The position numbers and the translations under genes were made by a program. DNA of 64,000 nt from Streptomyces bikiniensis (GTDB taxonomy: Bacteria; Actinomycetota; Actinomycetes; Streptomycetales; Streptomycetaceae): the NCBI GenBank assembly GCA_000716465.1, contig JNWL01000006.1:62001-126000 (forward strand), given 5' to 3'. Below are positions 36,543 to 46,566 of the stretch, piece by piece (positions within the stretch are counted from its first letter, which is position 1; each line of letters begins with the position of its first letter). The notes beneath the pieces were generated by a model that saw only the letters and a list, made by a program, of their open reading frames with translations, was not told the DNA's origin and searched no databases.

Positions 36543-37826
36543 ATGAACACCCTTGCCTGGTTCGCGTTCGCCTCCCTGGCCGCCTGGGTCTGGCTGCTCC
36601 TAGGCCAGGGGTTCTTCTGGCGCACGGACCAGCGGCTGCCGCCGACGACGCGCGGCCCCGGGCACGCGCGCGAGGCGACGGCCGGAGGGCCGGGCGTCCC
36701 CGTCGCCGGGCACGCGCGCGACGAGGAGCCGGGCGTCCCCGTCGGCGGGCACGCGCGCGAGGAGCCGGGCGCGTGGCCGCGCGTAGTGATCGTCGTGCCC
36801 GCGCGGGACGAGGCCGGGGTGCTGCCGCTGAGCCTGCCGTCGCTGCTCGCGCAGGACTACCCGGGGGTCGCGGAGGTGGTCCTCGTCGACGACGGGAGCA
36901 CGGACGGCACGGGAGCACTCGCCGTGGAGCTGGCCGACCGGCGCGGCGGGCTGCCGCTGACCGTGGCGTCGCCGGGCGAGCCGGAGCCGGGGTGGACGGG
37001 GAAGCTGTGGGCGCTGCGGCACGGCATGGCGCTGGCACGCGCGCGCGGACCGGAGTTCCTGCTCCTGACGGACGCGGACATCGCTCACGAGCCGGACAGT
37101 CTGCGCCTCCTCGTGTCGGCGGCGGTGGGGAACGATCTGGACCTGGTGTCGCAGATGGCCCGGCTGCGGGTCGAGAGCATGTGGGAGCGGCTGGTCGTGC
37201 CGGCGTTCGTCTACTTCTTCGCCCAGCTCTACCCCTTCCGCCGGATCAACCGGGCGCGGCCCCGGGCGACGGCGGCAGCGGGCGGCTGCGTGCTGCTGCG
37301 GACGGAGACGGCGGTGGCGGCGGGGGTGCCGGAGTCGATCCGGCAGGCGGTGATCGACGACGTGTCGCTGGCGCGGGCGGTGCGGCGGGCCGGCGGGCGG
37401 ATCTGGCTGGGCCTCGCGGAGCGGGTCGACAGCGTCCGCCCGTATCCGGGGCTCGGCGAGCTGTGGCGGATGGTCGCCCGGAGCGCGTACGCGCAGCTCC
37501 GGCACAGCCCACTGCTGCTCCTGGGGACGGTCGCGGGGCTGGTGGTCGTCTACCTGGTGCCGCCGGTGGCCCTGGTGGCGGGCGCGGCGGCCGGGAACGC
37601 TCCGGCGGCCTGGGCGGGGGGCGGGGCCTGGGCGGTGATGGCCGGGTCGTACGTGCCGATGCTCCGCTACTACCGGCAGCCGCTGTGGCTCGCCCCCCTG
37701 CTGCCGTTCACCGCGTTCCTCTACCTGTTGATGACGGTGGACTCGGCGGTGCTGCACCACCGGGGCCGGGGCGCGGCGTGGAAGGGGCGGACGTACGCGC
37801 GCCCGGAGGCGGCGCCGGACCGGTGA
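36543..37826 (+). CDS. Family 2 glycosyltransferase, membrane-bound (HpnB-like)
   Basis: A 427-residue enzyme. An N-terminal membrane helix (1-25) is followed by a repeat-bearing linker (about 37-78), a GT2 catalytic domain (about 80-300) and three to four C-terminal helices. GT2 motifs: VVIVVPARDE, VVLVDDGSTDGT, LLLTDADIAH and a late IDDVSLARAVR (equivalent of the ED/QxxRW region). Relatives sit in hopanoid or carotenoid clusters, but no such genes are here. The linker repeats GVPVxGHARxEEPG in-frame. The ATG at 36543 is favoured by alignment; an ATG at 36501 would add 14 residues. Confidence 0.83.
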   Translation: MNTLAWFAFASLAAWVWLLLGQGFFWRTDQRLPPTTRGPGHAREATAGGPGVPVAGHARDEEPGVPVGGHAREEPGAWPRVVIVVPARDEAGVLPLSLPSLLAQDYPGVAEVVLVDDGSTDGTGALAVELADRRGGLPLTVASPGEPEPGWTGKLWALRHGMALARARGPEFLLLTDADIAHEPDSLRLLVSAAVGNDLDLVSQMARLRVESMWERLVVPAFVYFFAQLYPFRRINRARPRATAAAGGCVLLRTETAVAAGVPESIRQAVIDDVSLARAVRRAGGRIWLGLAERVDSVRPYPGLGELWRMVARSAYAQLRHSPLLLLGTVAGLVVVYLVPPVALVAGAAAGNAPAAWAGGGAWAVMAGSYVPMLRYYRQPLWLAPLLPFTAFLYLLMTVDSAVLHHRGRGAAWKGRTYARPEAAPDR

Positions 37827-38258
37827 ACGCCCGCGCCCGTCCGGGGTCTTGGCGGAAATGGCATTTTCGATACGGGCGGTAGCGTTTTCCCCTACGGGGA
37901 GTAGTGCCGTCAATTCGGCGCGTACGCCTCACCTTCCGGGCGTCGGATTGACGCCCAATCGGGGGCGGTCGAGGGGCGGCCAATCAAGGGCGTCCCACCA
38001 TGCCCATGATCAGTCCCCGCGCCTTCTCGGCACTTCCTCTTTATGCGCTCTTCATGCGGGAGGCACCGCACGGCGCCGCCGCGCCCCCGACCCACCGGTA
38101 ACCCCCTCCGAACTCGGCTTTTACGTGATCTTGAGACAAGAGGCCGTCCGTTTTTGTCACGTTCGATCGGATTGCGGATCTAACGCGTCACGAAGCCCGT
38201 CAAACAACCTTCTAATCGGTCTCCCCAAGGGGCACATCGTGGGCTTAACTTATGTGCC
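37827..38258. other. AT-richer intergenic region with hairpin and possible leaderless promoter
   Basis: This 432-bp gap is noticeably lower in GC than its flanks. It holds GGGCGTC-GGATT-GACGCCC (37938-37956), possibly a terminator for the glycosyltransferase, and TAACTT at 38246-38251, seven bases before the ATG at 38259, a candidate -10 for a leaderless message; no good -35 is visible. No coding sequence is recognised. Confidence 0.45.
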
Positions 38259-38759
38259 ATGACCTCCCCCCGCTCCACCTATGGAGGCGGTTACCACACC
38301 GCGCCGTCCTTCCCGGACACCCCGATCTACGACTCCCTGGTCGCGGAGCGGGGCACGCCTCAGATCGCCCCGATCCGAGTGCCCGCCGCCTACGACACCG
38401 GCAGCAGCTTCCCCACCGGTGGAAGCGGCTCCTACCTGCCGGCGATCCCCTCGGCGCTGCCCGCCCTCCCGGCGGCGCCCACCCCCCAGCCCGCCCCCGC
38501 CTACAACGGCGGTTACGGCTACCCGCAGCCCGCGCCGCAGATGGCCCCCGTCCCCCTGCAGCAGGCCCCGGCCCCGTACATCCCGCAGCAGCCCTCGGCC
38601 CCGCGCGGTTACCCGACCGGCCAGTACCCGCAGCAGCCCCGTCCGGCGGCCGCCGGTTACGAGGCGATGCGTCCGGCGGCGCCCCGGCCCGCGCCGGTCC
38701 CGGCGCCCGCTCCGTACGCCGACCCGTACAACCGGCCCTACCAGGGCGGGGGTTACTGA
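38259..38759 (+). CDS. Proline/glutamine-rich protein of unknown function
   Basis: A 166-residue low-complexity protein. The N-terminal 45 residues are well-ordered-looking (TPIYDSLVAERGTPQIAPIR) and are followed by a disordered Pro/Ala/Gln/Tyr-rich tail with PQQPRPAAAG and PYIPQQP segments ending in YQGGGY. No signal peptide or membrane helix. I recognise it only as a recurring Streptomyces protein without function. No Shine-Dalgarno sequence precedes the ATG, consistent with leaderless expression. Confidence 0.72.
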   Translation: MTSPRSTYGGGYHTAPSFPDTPIYDSLVAERGTPQIAPIRVPAAYDTGSSFPTGGSGSYLPAIPSALPALPAAPTPQPAPAYNGGYGYPQPAPQMAPVPLQQAPAPYIPQQPSAPRGYPTGQYPQQPRPAAAGYEAMRPAAPRPAPVPAPAPYADPYNRPYQGGGY

Positions 38760-38767
38760 CCGGACCC

Positions 38768-38794
38768 CGGGGCCGGTCCCTGTGACCGGCCCCG
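38768..38794 (+). terminator. Hairpin after the proline-rich gene
   Basis: A 9-bp GC stem (38768-38776 with 38786-38794) and a 9-nt loop follow the stop codon at once. Confidence 0.5.
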
Positions 38795-38871
38795 CGACCG
38801 GCTCCCGTGAACGCGATCGGCCCCCGCGAAACGGCGGGCCCCCCGGCCGGGGCGGCTGGCAGGATGACCCC

Positions 38872-39696
38872 ATGTCCTCTCCCGTGCTCCGCTCCGTCCA
38901 CGTCCACCCGGTGAAGGCCATGCGCGCGTTGACCCTCCCGGAGGCCGAAGTGCAGCCCTGGGGGCTGGCCGGGGACCGCCGCTGGACCGTCGTCGACGCG
39001 GCCGGCAAGGTCGTGACCCAGCGCCGTCACCCCCGGATGGCGCTGGCCGCGGCCGAACCGCTGCCCGGCGGCGGGATCGTCCTGTCCGCACCGGGGCACC
39101 CGCCGCTGGCGGTCGAGGTGCCGCACCCCTCGGCCACCGTCACGGTGGACGTGTTCGACAAGCCCGTGGAGGCGGTCCCCGCCGCACCCGGCGCGGCCGC
39201 GTGGCTCTCGGCGTTCCTGGAGGGCGACTTCCGGCTCGTCCACATGGACGCGCCCGAGCACCGGCGCCCGGTGAACCCCCTGTACGCGCTGCCCGGCGAG
39301 ACGGTGAGCTTCGCGGACGGCTATCCGTTGCTCGTCACCACCACCGCCTCGCTCGATGCCCTCAACTCCCTGATCGCCCAGGGTGACCGGGCCGAGGAGG
39401 GCCCCCTGCCGATGAACCGGTTCCGGCCGAACCTGGTCGTCGGAGGGACCGGGCCCTGGGCGGAGGACGGCTGGACCCGGATCGCCGTCGGAGAGGTCAC
39501 CTTCCGGGTCGCCCGGACCTGCGGCCGGTGCGCCGTCACCACGACCGACCAGCTCACCGGCGCGCGCGGCAAGGAGCCGCTGCGGACCCTCGCCCGGTAC
39601 CGCAAGAGCGACGGCCGGGTCATCTTCGGCCAGAACCTCGTCCCCGAGCATCCCGGCACGGTCCGGACCGGCGACGCCGTCAAGATCCTGGACTGA
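38872..39696 (+). CDS. MOSC-domain protein (YcbX/mARC-like)
   Basis: A 274-residue protein. An N-terminal MOSC_N beta-barrel (about 1-105, HVHPVKAMRAL and GLAGDRRWTVVD) precedes the MOSC domain (about 120-270). The conserved cysteines of the cofactor-binding loop are in ARTCGRCAVTTTDQ. Members bind molybdenum cofactor and reduce N-hydroxylated compounds or transfer sulfur. An AGGATG ribosome site lies 7 nt before the ATG. It is a single gene; no partner reductase is adjacent. Confidence 0.9.
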   Translation: MSSPVLRSVHVHPVKAMRALTLPEAEVQPWGLAGDRRWTVVDAAGKVVTQRRHPRMALAAAEPLPGGGIVLSAPGHPPLAVEVPHPSATVTVDVFDKPVEAVPAAPGAAAWLSAFLEGDFRLVHMDAPEHRRPVNPLYALPGETVSFADGYPLLVTTTASLDALNSLIAQGDRAEEGPLPMNRFRPNLVVGGTGPWAEDGWTRIAVGEVTFRVARTCGRCAVTTTDQLTGARGKEPLRTLARYRKSDGRVIFGQNLVPEHPGTVRTGDAVKILD

Positions 39697-40050
39697 CCCC
39701 CTCCGGCCGGGGCGCGCGTCCCACTCCGCCGGCGCGCACGCGATCACCGCCGGACTCACGGCCGCGCTCCTCGCCGGCCCCCGGTGGAGGCCGTCCACCG
39801 ACTCGTCCTGTTGCGGTACGCGCGCGTGGGCCGCCGCCGGCCCCGGCCGCACCGGCACCGGCACCGGCACCGGAAACTGACCGGGTCCGACCGGTCCCGA
39901 CCGCTCCGGACCGGCGGTGACGCACCCCGGGCACCAGGTGCGTTCCCGGTGCGGGCGGGGGTACGCGACCCGTCAACCCCACACCGCCGCGCGCGCTACG
40001 GTGGGGCATCGGATCAGCGGCGAGGCATGAGGCGGGGGCAGGACACACCC
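39697..40050. other. Intergenic region with (CACCGG)4 repeat
   Basis: The 354 bp before the beta-helix/AAA gene include four perfect CACCGG hexamers at 39850-39873. I find no coding sequence, terminator or clear promoter in it. Confidence 0.5.
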
Positions 40051-42483
40051 ATGGCACAGGGCACGGTCCAGGTGACGCACACCGGCACATCGCGGTGGCG
40101 GCGCCGCACGGGTGAGTACCCCTCCCTCGCCGCCGCCCTGGAGGCCGCGGGCGACGGGGACGTGCTCACCGTCGCCCCGGGGACCTACCGGGAGAACCTG
40201 GTGGTGCGGCGGGCCGTCACCCTGCGCGGCCCCGAGGGCGGGGCGGGGCCGGTCCGGATCGCGCCCCCGGACGGCGTCCCGCTGACCCTGCGCGCCTCCG
40301 TCGTCCTCCAGGACCTGCACGTCGAGGGCCAGGACGTGGCCGCGCCCGCGCTCCTCGTCGAGGACGGCACGCCCGAGCTGCTCGACCTGCGGATCATGAC
40401 CCGCTCGGCCGCCGGCATCGAGGTGCGGGGCGCCGCCCGGCCCACGGTCCGCCGCTGCACGGTCGACAACGCGGCCGGGATCGGCATCGCCGTGCTGGAC
40501 GGCGCGGGCGGGGTGTTCGAGGAGTGCGAGGTGGTGTCCGCCGGGCAGGCCGGCGTCTCGGTGCGGGGCGGCGCGCACCCGCGCCTGGAGCGCTGCCGGG
40601 TGCACCACGCCTCCGGCGCCGGGATCGCCGTCACCGGCGAGGGAAGCTCCCTGGAGGGCGTGGGCTGCGAGGTGTACGAGATCAAGGGCGCCGGACTCCA
40701 GATCGCCTCCCGCGCCACCGCCCACCTCACCGACTCCTCGGTGCACCGCACGTCGGCGGACGGCATCACCCTCGACACCGACGCCGTCCTCACCCTCTCC
40801 GACTGCGACATCCACGACGTCCCGGAGAACGCGGTCGACCTGCGCTCCCGCTCGGTCCTGACGCTCACCCGCTCGACCGTCCGCCGCTTCGGCCGCAACG
40901 GCCTGTCGGTGTGGGACCCGGGGACCCGGGTGGACGCCGACCAGTGCGAGATCCACGACAGCACCGGCGACTACCCGGCGGTATGGGTGAGCGACGGGGC
41001 GACCGCCGTCCTGGACGCCTGCCGGGTGCACGACGTGCCGGACGCGCTGTTCGTCCTCGACCGGGGGTCGCGCGTGGACGTGGTCGACAGCGACCTGTCG
41101 CAGGTGCGGAACACGGCGGTGTCGGTGAGCGACGGGGCGACGGCCCAACTGGACGACTGCCGCATCCGGGAGGCGTCCACCGGCGCCTGGTTCCGGGACC
41201 ACGGCAGCGGCGGCACCCTCGCCAACTGCGCGATCGACTCCGTGCAGACCGGGGTCATCGTCACCAAGGGCGCCGACCCCGCGATCGACCGGTGCACGGT
41301 CACCTCGCCCGCCGAGGCCGGTTTCTACGTGTCGGCGGAGGGCCGGGGCACCTTCCAGGGCTGCCGGGTGACGGGCAGCGGCGGGTACGGGTTCCACGTC
41401 ACGGACGGCTGCCGCACGACCCTGCGCAAGTGCCGTACGGAGCGGTGCGCGCGCGGCGGTTACGAGTTCCCGGAGGAGGGCGCGGTCGCCGAGGAGTGCA
41501 CCAGCGACGAGAGCGCGGTCCGCTCCTCCGTGCCCGCCTCCTCCGCGTCCGGCCCCTCCCCGGCCGGCGGGGGTACGGTCCTGGCGGAGACGCGGACGGC
41601 CGGGCTGCTCGGCACCGTACCGGCGTCCCGGCCCCCGGCGGCGGCCCCGGAGCCGGCGCCCGCCCCGGAGGTCCGCTCCTCGCAGGACGTGCTGGGCGAA
41701 CTGGACGCCCTGGTGGGCCTGGAGAGCGTCAAGCACGAGGTGCGGACCCTCACCAACATGATCGAGGTGGGGCGCAGGCGCCAGGAGGCCGGGCTCAAGG
41801 CGGCCTCGGTCCGCCGCCACCTGGTCTTCACGGGCAACCCGGGCACGGGCAAGACGACGGTGGCCCGGCTGTACGGCGAGATCCTGGCCTCGCTCGGGGT
41901 CCTGGAGCGCGGGCACCTGGTGGAGGTGTCCCGGGTGGACCTGGTCGGCGAGCACATCGGCTCGACGGCGATCCGCACCCAGGAGGCCTTCGACCGGGCG
42001 CGCGGCGGGGTGCTGTTCGTGGACGAGGCGTACGCGCTGTCGCCGGAGGACTCGGGACGGGACTTCGGCCGCGAGGCGATCGACACGCTGGTGAAGCTGA
42101 TGGAGGACCACCGGGACGCGGTGGTGGTCATCGTCGCCGGGTACACGGCGGAGATGCAGCGCTTCCTCACCGTGAACCCGGGGGTGGCCTCGCGCTTCTC
42201 ACGGACCATCACCTTCGGCGACTACGAGCCGGAGGAGCTGCTGCGGATCGTGGGGCAGCAGGCGGACGAGCACGAGTACCGGCTCGCCCCGGGCACGGAC
42301 GAGGCGCTGCTCGCCTACTTCGCGAAGCTGCCCAAGGGCCCGGCCTTCGGCAACGGGCGCACGGCTCGTCAGACCTTCGAGTCGATGGTGGAGCGGCACG
42401 CGGGGCGGGTCGCCGCGCTCGACGCGCCGAGCACGGACGACCTGACCCTGCTCTACCCGGACGACCTGCCCGAGTTGCCCTGA
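40051..42483 (+). CDS. Right-handed beta-helix / CbxX-type AAA+ ATPase fusion
   Basis: An 810-residue fusion. Residues about 20-490 are a parallel beta-helix of at least a dozen turns (repeated xxVxGxxxPxxxxCxVxxxxxxGIxV units, e.g. [20 protein letters not shown]). A Pro/Ala-rich linker (about 490-545) leads to a CbxX/CfxQ-type AAA+ domain: Walker [10 protein letters not shown] near residue 595 and Walker [10 protein letters not shown] near 655. Helix domains of this kind bind surfaces or sugars; the ATPase would remodel proteins. No signal peptide, so the protein is cytosolic. Its partner is unknown. It overlaps the next gene tail to tail by 31 bp. Confidence 0.88.
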   Translation: MAQGTVQVTHTGTSRWRRRTGEYPSLAAALEAAGDGDVLTVAPGTYRENLVVRRAVTLRGPEGGAGPVRIAPPDGVPLTLRASVVLQDLHVEGQDVAAPALLVEDGTPELLDLRIMTRSAAGIEVRGAARPTVRRCTVDNAAGIGIAVLDGAGGVFEECEVVSAGQAGVSVRGGAHPRLERCRVHHASGAGIAVTGEGSSLEGVGCEVYEIKGAGLQIASRATAHLTDSSVHRTSADGITLDTDAVLTLSDCDIHDVPENAVDLRSRSVLTLTRSTVRRFGRNGLSVWDPGTRVDADQCEIHDSTGDYPAVWVSDGATAVLDACRVHDVPDALFVLDRGSRVDVVDSDLSQVRNTAVSVSDGATAQLDDCRIREASTGAWFRDHGSGGTLANCAIDSVQTGVIVTKGADPAIDRCTVTSPAEAGFYVSAEGRGTFQGCRVTGSGGYGFHVTDGCRTTLRKCRTERCARGGYEFPEEGAVAEECTSDESAVRSSVPASSASGPSPAGGGTVLAETRTAGLLGTVPASRPPAAAPEPAPAPEVRSSQDVLGELDALVGLESVKHEVRTLTNMIEVGRRRQEAGLKAASVRRHLVFTGNPGTGKTTVARLYGEILASLGVLERGHLVEVSRVDLVGEHIGSTAIRTQEAFDRARGGVLFVDEAYALSPEDSGRDFGREAIDTLVKLMEDHRDAVVVIVAGYTAEMQRFLTVNPGVASRFSRTITFGDYEPEELLRIVGQQADEHEYRLAPGTDEALLAYFAKLPKGPAFGNGRTARQTFESMVERHAGRVAALDAPSTDDLTLLYPDDLPELP

Positions 42484-44921
42484 CCCGTTCCCTCCCGGCC
42501 GGGGGCCTCCCCTTCGGGAGCGCCCGGTCCGCAGGTCCCCGGTCCGCAGGTCCCCGGTCCGGAAGCCCCCTTTCCGGAGGGCTCCGGCGGCTCTCCGGCC
42601 CCGCGCTGCCGGGGGACGGCGGGCGGAAGGCGGTCGAGGAGGCCGGTGCGGCAGTGGGAGAAGCCCGGGTCGGCCTGGTAGTCGGAGTGGCCCAGGATCG
42701 GTTCGGGCAGCGGGTGGTCGCGGGTGCGTCCGTAGGCGACCGGGTCGAGCAGGACCGGCTCGTCCACGGCGGGCCGCCCGTCCTCGGCGGCGACCCTGAC
42801 GGGCCCGCCGATCGGGTCGGTGGCGCGGTAGAGGTTGCTCCAGCAGTACACCGTGCGGTTCAGGGAGTCCAGCGCCTCGGGGCCGAAGTAGGCCGGGAAC
42901 CAGCGTCCGTAGAGCCGCTCCAGGGGTGAGCCGTAGGTGAGCAGGGCGACCCGGCGGCGGGTGGCCGGCCGGAGCTGCCAGACGGCGGCCGCGGCGAGGA
43001 CGCTGCCCTGGGAGTGCCCGGAGATGACGAGCCGGCCGCCGGTGCGCCGGGTCCAGGAGCTCATCCGCCAGGTGAGGTCGGGGACCGCGCGCTCGGCGTA
43101 GCAGGGCGGGGCGAAGGGGTGGGCGGCGCGCGGCCAGAAGGTGCCGACGTCCCAGAGGATGCCGATGGTGCGGCGGGCGGAGGGGTCCCGGTAGGCGCGG
43201 CGGCCCCAGGTGACGAAGAGCAGGAAGCCGAAGCCGATCATCCAGGAGCCGAGGGCCTGGGTGGCGGAGGCCAGGGCGGCGACGGCGGGGTGGGCGCCGT
43301 CGAAGGCCCGGCCGGGCACGTTCCCGCTGGTCCAGGCGCCGGCGACGGAGGCGGCCCCGAGGAGCAGGGTGGCGCCGGAGACGACGCCGACGAGGACGGG
43401 CGCGGAGTCGGTGAGCGCGGCCCGGGCCCGGACGGTCGCGATCCGTCCCGTACGGACCGGGTCGCGCTCGTCGCCGGTCCCGTAGTCGGCCTCGACCCGG
43501 GGGCGCAGGCGCCGGGCGGCGAGCACGGTCCGCGCGACGAGGAGGGCGGCGGGCACGGCGAGGAGCAGGAGCAGCACGGGGATGACGGACGCCTGCCAGC
43601 TGAGCAGGACGGGCGGGCTTATCCGGGGGCCCGGGTCGCCCATGCCCGGGGTCGCCGGCCCGTCGAGCCAGTCGGCGACGCGCTGGGCGACGCCGCCGGA
43701 CATGACCCCGCCGAGGGCGCAGGCGAGCATGGCGACGGCGGGCCCGCCGAGTCCGCGCAGGGCGGTGCGGGGGTCCCGGCGGGGGCGCTGGAGGAGGAGG
43801 GCGACCGCGCCGAGGGCGACGACGAGGGCGCCCTGGGCGACGGTGAGGGCGGTGAAGACGGCGTCGCCGGGGAGGGTTCCGGAGGAGGCCCAGCCGGGCC
43901 GGGACCAGCCCGCGTACAAGGCGGTGACGAGGAGCAGGGCGAGGGAGGCGCCGGGCAGCCAGGAGACCAGGGCGCGTTCGAGCCGCAGGTCGAGGTGGTT
44001 CTCGCTGCGTCCGCGCCGGCAGACGACCCAGAGGACGACGGCGGCGAAGGCGGCGACGGCGGCCTGGAGGATCCGGCCGAGGACGGCCCCGGTCCCGGGG
44101 GCGGCGGTGTCGTGGCGGGCGGCGGCCGTGACCAGGGCGGCGGCGACGGTGAGGAACCCGGCGGCGGTGTGGGCGGCCCTGAGCCGGGCGACGAGGCGGC
44201 GGCCGTACCAGAATCCGGGGCGGCCGAGGGCGGCGCGGGGTCCGGCGGGGCCGGGGGCGTCCTGCGGTTCCGCCGCCGGGGTGTCGTGGCCGGTGGGCGG
44301 GCGCTGGGCCTCGTACGCGCTCCAGGTGCGGTTGGACAGGTACCAGAGCAGGCCGACGAGGGCGGTCGGGACGAGGGCGGCGACGGCGAGGCGGCGGCCG
44401 GGCGCGGACCACCAGCCGCCGCGCTCGACGGAGAGGAAGCCCAGCCAGGAGGCGGAGTCGACGCAGGCGGGGGCGGCGGCGCACTGCCAGGCCGTCAGGT
44501 CGAGCGCGACCTCGCAGGCGGCGGCGGTGAGCAGCACGGTGAGGGTGAGGGCGACGAGCCGGACGAGGACGCCGTAGAGCCGGGCGAGCCGGTGGCCGCT
44601 CCGGGCGGGCGGGCGCATCCAGTGCGCCAGGTTGGCGACCATGAAGGGCAGGAGCAGCAGCCACAAGGCGCGGGTGCCGTCGCCGGAGGTGAGGTTGGAC
44701 CAGCAGTACGCCTCCGGGACCGGGCGTCCGGCGTACCGCTCGGGGTGGTCCTCGGCGTCGGCGTCCTCGGTCCGCCGGTACACGGCGGCGGTCCGGTCGC
44801 CGGTGATCCGTAAGGTCCTGGGGTCGTCGAGCATGTCCTGGGGGGTGGCTCCGCCGACTCCGTGGACGAGGAGTTCGAGTGCCGCGTCCCCGCTCTCCGG
44901 GGCGGGTGTGGCAGGGGACAC
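42453..44921 (-). CDS. Large polytopic membrane protein with GHSQG hydrolase motif
   Basis: An 822-residue protein. A short N-terminal domain ([16 protein letters not shown]) looks like the start of an alpha/beta-hydrolase, then about 10 membrane helices intervene, and the nucleophile elbow [16 protein letters not shown] appears near residue 635. So a lipase-like fold seems split by the membrane part. A Pro/Gly-rich tail follows. Its 3' end overlaps the AAA gene by 31 bp. Function is unknown; a membrane-linked esterase or lipase is the best guess. The GTG at 44921 has a GAGGGAG ribosome site. Confidence 0.75.
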   Translation of the reverse strand: MSPATPAPESGDAALELLVHGVGGATPQDMLDDPRTLRITGDRTAAVYRRTEDADAEDHPERYAGRPVPEAYCWSNLTSGDGTRALWLLLLPFMVANLAHWMRPPARSGHRLARLYGVLVRLVALTLTVLLTAAACEVALDLTAWQCAAAPACVDSASWLGFLSVERGGWWSAPGRRLAVAALVPTALVGLLWYLSNRTWSAYEAQRPPTGHDTPAAEPQDAPGPAGPRAALGRPGFWYGRRLVARLRAAHTAAGFLTVAAALVTAAARHDTAAPGTGAVLGRILQAAVAAFAAVVLWVVCRRGRSENHLDLRLERALVSWLPGASLALLLVTALYAGWSRPGWASSGTLPGDAVFTALTVAQGALVVALGAVALLLQRPRRDPRTALRGLGGPAVAMLACALGGVMSGGVAQRVADWLDGPATPGMGDPGPRISPPVLLSWQASVIPVLLLLLAVPAALLVARTVLAARRLRPRVEADYGTGDERDPVRTGRIATVRARAALTDSAPVLVGVVSGATLLLGAASVAGAWTSGNVPGRAFDGAHPAVAALASATQALGSWMIGFGFLLFVTWGRRAYRDPSARRTIGILWDVGTFWPRAAHPFAPPCYAERAVPDLTWRMSSWTRRTGGRLVISGHSQGSVLAAAAVWQLRPATRRRVALLTYGSPLERLYGRWFPAYFGPEALDSLNRTVYCWSNLYRATDPIGGPVRVAAEDGRPAVDEPVLLDPVAYGRTRDHPLPEPILGHSDYQADPGFSHCRTGLLDRLPPAVPRQRGAGEPPEPSGKGASGPGTCGPGTCGPGAPEGEAPGREGTGQGNSGRSSG
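42526..42570. repeat. 15-bp tandem repeat, three copies
   Basis: GGTCCGCAGGTCCCC occurs exactly at 42526 and 42541, with a diverged third copy at 42556. It encodes the TCGPG repeats in the tail of the membrane hydrolase. Confidence 0.85.
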
Positions 44922-45076
44922 TGGGGCGGCTCCCTCGGGGGGTGGGAAGATGCGACGTCGGGAACAGGATCGCGGACGGCCGTGCGGCCGCGCACGGTCC
45001 CTCACCGGATTTCACCCTCATCCCCATAACCCACATCCCCCATTCCTTGTCTCCTGCGGAAGGACCGGCCCCGGCG

Positions 45077-45904
45077 GTGACTGACAACCAGAACCTCCTC
45101 GCGGAGCAGCGGCGCGCCCTGATCCTCGACGAGGTCCGGCGGCGCGGCGGTGTACGGGTCAACGAGCTGACCCGCCGTCTGAGCGTCTCGGACATGACGA
45201 TCCGCCGCGACCTGGACGCGCTGGCCCGGCAGGGCGTGCTGTCGAAGGTGCACGGCGGGGCCGTCCCGGTGGTCGAGGCGAGCACCCACGAGCCGGGTTT
45301 CGAGGCCAAGTCGGTGCTCGAACCGAGCGCCAAGGACGAGATCGCGCGGGCGGCGGCGGCCCTGGTGGTGCCGGGCACGGCCCTGGCCCTGTCGGGCGGG
45401 ACGACGACCTACGCGCTGGCGCGGCACCTGCTCGACGTGCCGGACCTGACGGTGGTCACCAACTCGGTGCGGGTCGCGGACGTGTTCCACGAGGCGGGGC
45501 GGACGGGCGGCGCGGGCGAGGCGCGGCGCGGGGCGGCGACGGTGGTCCTGACGGGCGGGGTGCGCACCCCGTCGGACGCCCTGGTGGGGCCGGTGGCGGA
45601 CCGGGCGATCCGCTCGCTCCACTTCGACCTGCTCTTCCTCGGGGTGCACGGCGTCTCGGTGGAGGCAGGCCTGTCGACGCCGAACCTGGCGGAGGCCGAG
45701 ACCAACACCTGTCTGATGCGTTCGGCGCGCCGGGTGGTGGTGGTCGCCGACCACACCAAGTGGGGGACGATGGGCCTGAGTTCGTTCGCCTCCCTGGACG
45801 AGGTGGACACCTGGGTGACGGACCGGGGCCTGTCCGGGGAGGTGCGGGCGGAGGTGGCGGAGCACGTGCCGGGGCTCGTGGTGGCGGGCGAGGAGCGGGC
45901 GTGA
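45077..45904 (+). CDS. DeoR-family transcriptional regulator
   Basis: A 275-residue regulator. The HTH is RRGGVRVNELTRRLSVSDMTIRRDLDALARQG; the C-terminal DeoR sensor domain carries LALSGGTTTYALARHL and the LGVHGVSVEAGLSTPN loop for a sugar phosphate ligand, and a VVVVADHTKWG strand. It is coupled to the next gene by a GTGA overlap. Its targets are unknown; no sugar genes are adjacent. The GTG at 45077 is chosen because a frame-opening GTG fits the conserved start. Confidence 0.9.
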   Translation: MTDNQNLLAEQRRALILDEVRRRGGVRVNELTRRLSVSDMTIRRDLDALARQGVLSKVHGGAVPVVEASTHEPGFEAKSVLEPSAKDEIARAAAALVVPGTALALSGGTTTYALARHLLDVPDLTVVTNSVRVADVFHEAGRTGGAGEARRGAATVVLTGGVRTPSDALVGPVADRAIRSLHFDLLFLGVHGVSVEAGLSTPNLAEAETNTCLMRSARRVVVVADHTKWGTMGLSSFASLDEVDTWVTDRGLSGEVRAEVAEHVPGLVVAGEERA

Positions 45905-46341
45905 GGGCGTTCCGGGTGGAGCGGACCGTGCCGCTGGCACCCGAGGAGGTGTGGCGGCGGCTCACGGACTGGCCGGCGCACGGGCGGCTGGTGCCGCTGA
46001 CCCGGACGCGGGTGCTGACGCCGGGCCCGAACGGCGCGGGGACCCGCTTCACCGCCCGGACGGGGATCGGCCGCCTGGCGTTCGACGACCCGATGGAGGT
46101 CGTGCGCTGGGAGCCCCCGGCGGCGGGCCGTCCCGGCGCCTGCCGCCTGGAGAAGTACGGCCGTGTCGTGCGGGGGTGGGCGCTGATCGAGGTGGCGGAG
46201 GCGCCCGGCGGCGGCTGCCGGGTGGTGTGGACGGAGGAGCTGGCGGTACGGGGCGTGCCGAGGGCCCTCGATCCGGTGCTGGCCCGGGCGGGCCGGGTGG
46301 TGTTCGGACGGGCGGTGGACGGGCTGCTGCGGAGGGGGTGA
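45901..46341 (+). CDS. SRPBCC-fold protein
   Basis: A 146-residue START/polyketide-cyclase-like protein: FRVERTVPLAPEEVWRRLTDW at the N-terminus, a central long strand region (VLTPGPNGAGTRFTART), and a C-terminal helix (ARAGRVVFGRAVDGLLRRG). Ligand is unknown. Its GTG start overlaps the deoR stop codon, so both are made together. A decayed sibling of the same fold follows directly downstream. Confidence 0.82.
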   Translation: MRAFRVERTVPLAPEEVWRRLTDWPAHGRLVPLTRTRVLTPGPNGAGTRFTARTGIGRLAFDDPMEVVRWEPPAAGRPGACRLEKYGRVVRGWALIEVAEAPGGGCRVVWTEELAVRGVPRALDPVLARAGRVVFGRAVDGLLRRG

Positions 46342-46383
46342 GACCCCGGTCCCGTACGCCCTCCGCCCCGGCGGAGTCCGCCC

Positions 46384-46563
46384 TCCTGGTCCACCGTCCT
46401 CGCCTCCGCCGTCCCGACGGGCGACGGGGCGGGCCGCAGCGTCCGGCTGCGGGGCGGGGGCGCCTTCGAGGAGACGGTCCCGGCCGCCGAGCCCGGGGTC
46501 CGGTACGCCTGCCGGGTGGACGCGGCGAACGTCCCCGGGGCGCGGCCCGCCGGTCGGACCGAC
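46384..46563 (+). pseudogene. Remnant of a second SRPBCC-fold gene
   Basis: In one plus-strand frame the 225-bp gap after the SRPBCC gene reads SWSTVLASAVPTGDGAGRSV, then RLRGGGAFEETVPAAEPG and VRYACRVDAANVPGA. This is the central strand pattern of polyketide cyclase-like proteins (P-x-W-S... G-x-G-x-x-R). The first about 20 residues and the C-terminal half are missing, and no start codon or ribosome site fits. It is best read as a decayed duplicate or insertion remnant. Confidence 0.6.
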
Positions 46564-46566
46564 GGC

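Noticed and set aside
37910..38095. Short minus-strand open frame in the 432-bp gap
   Set aside because: No ribosome site, mixed composition, and it crosses a hairpin.
39850..39873. (CACCGG)4 as a functional microsatellite
   Set aside because: Short GC-rich hexamer runs arise easily in this genome; nothing links it to a gene.
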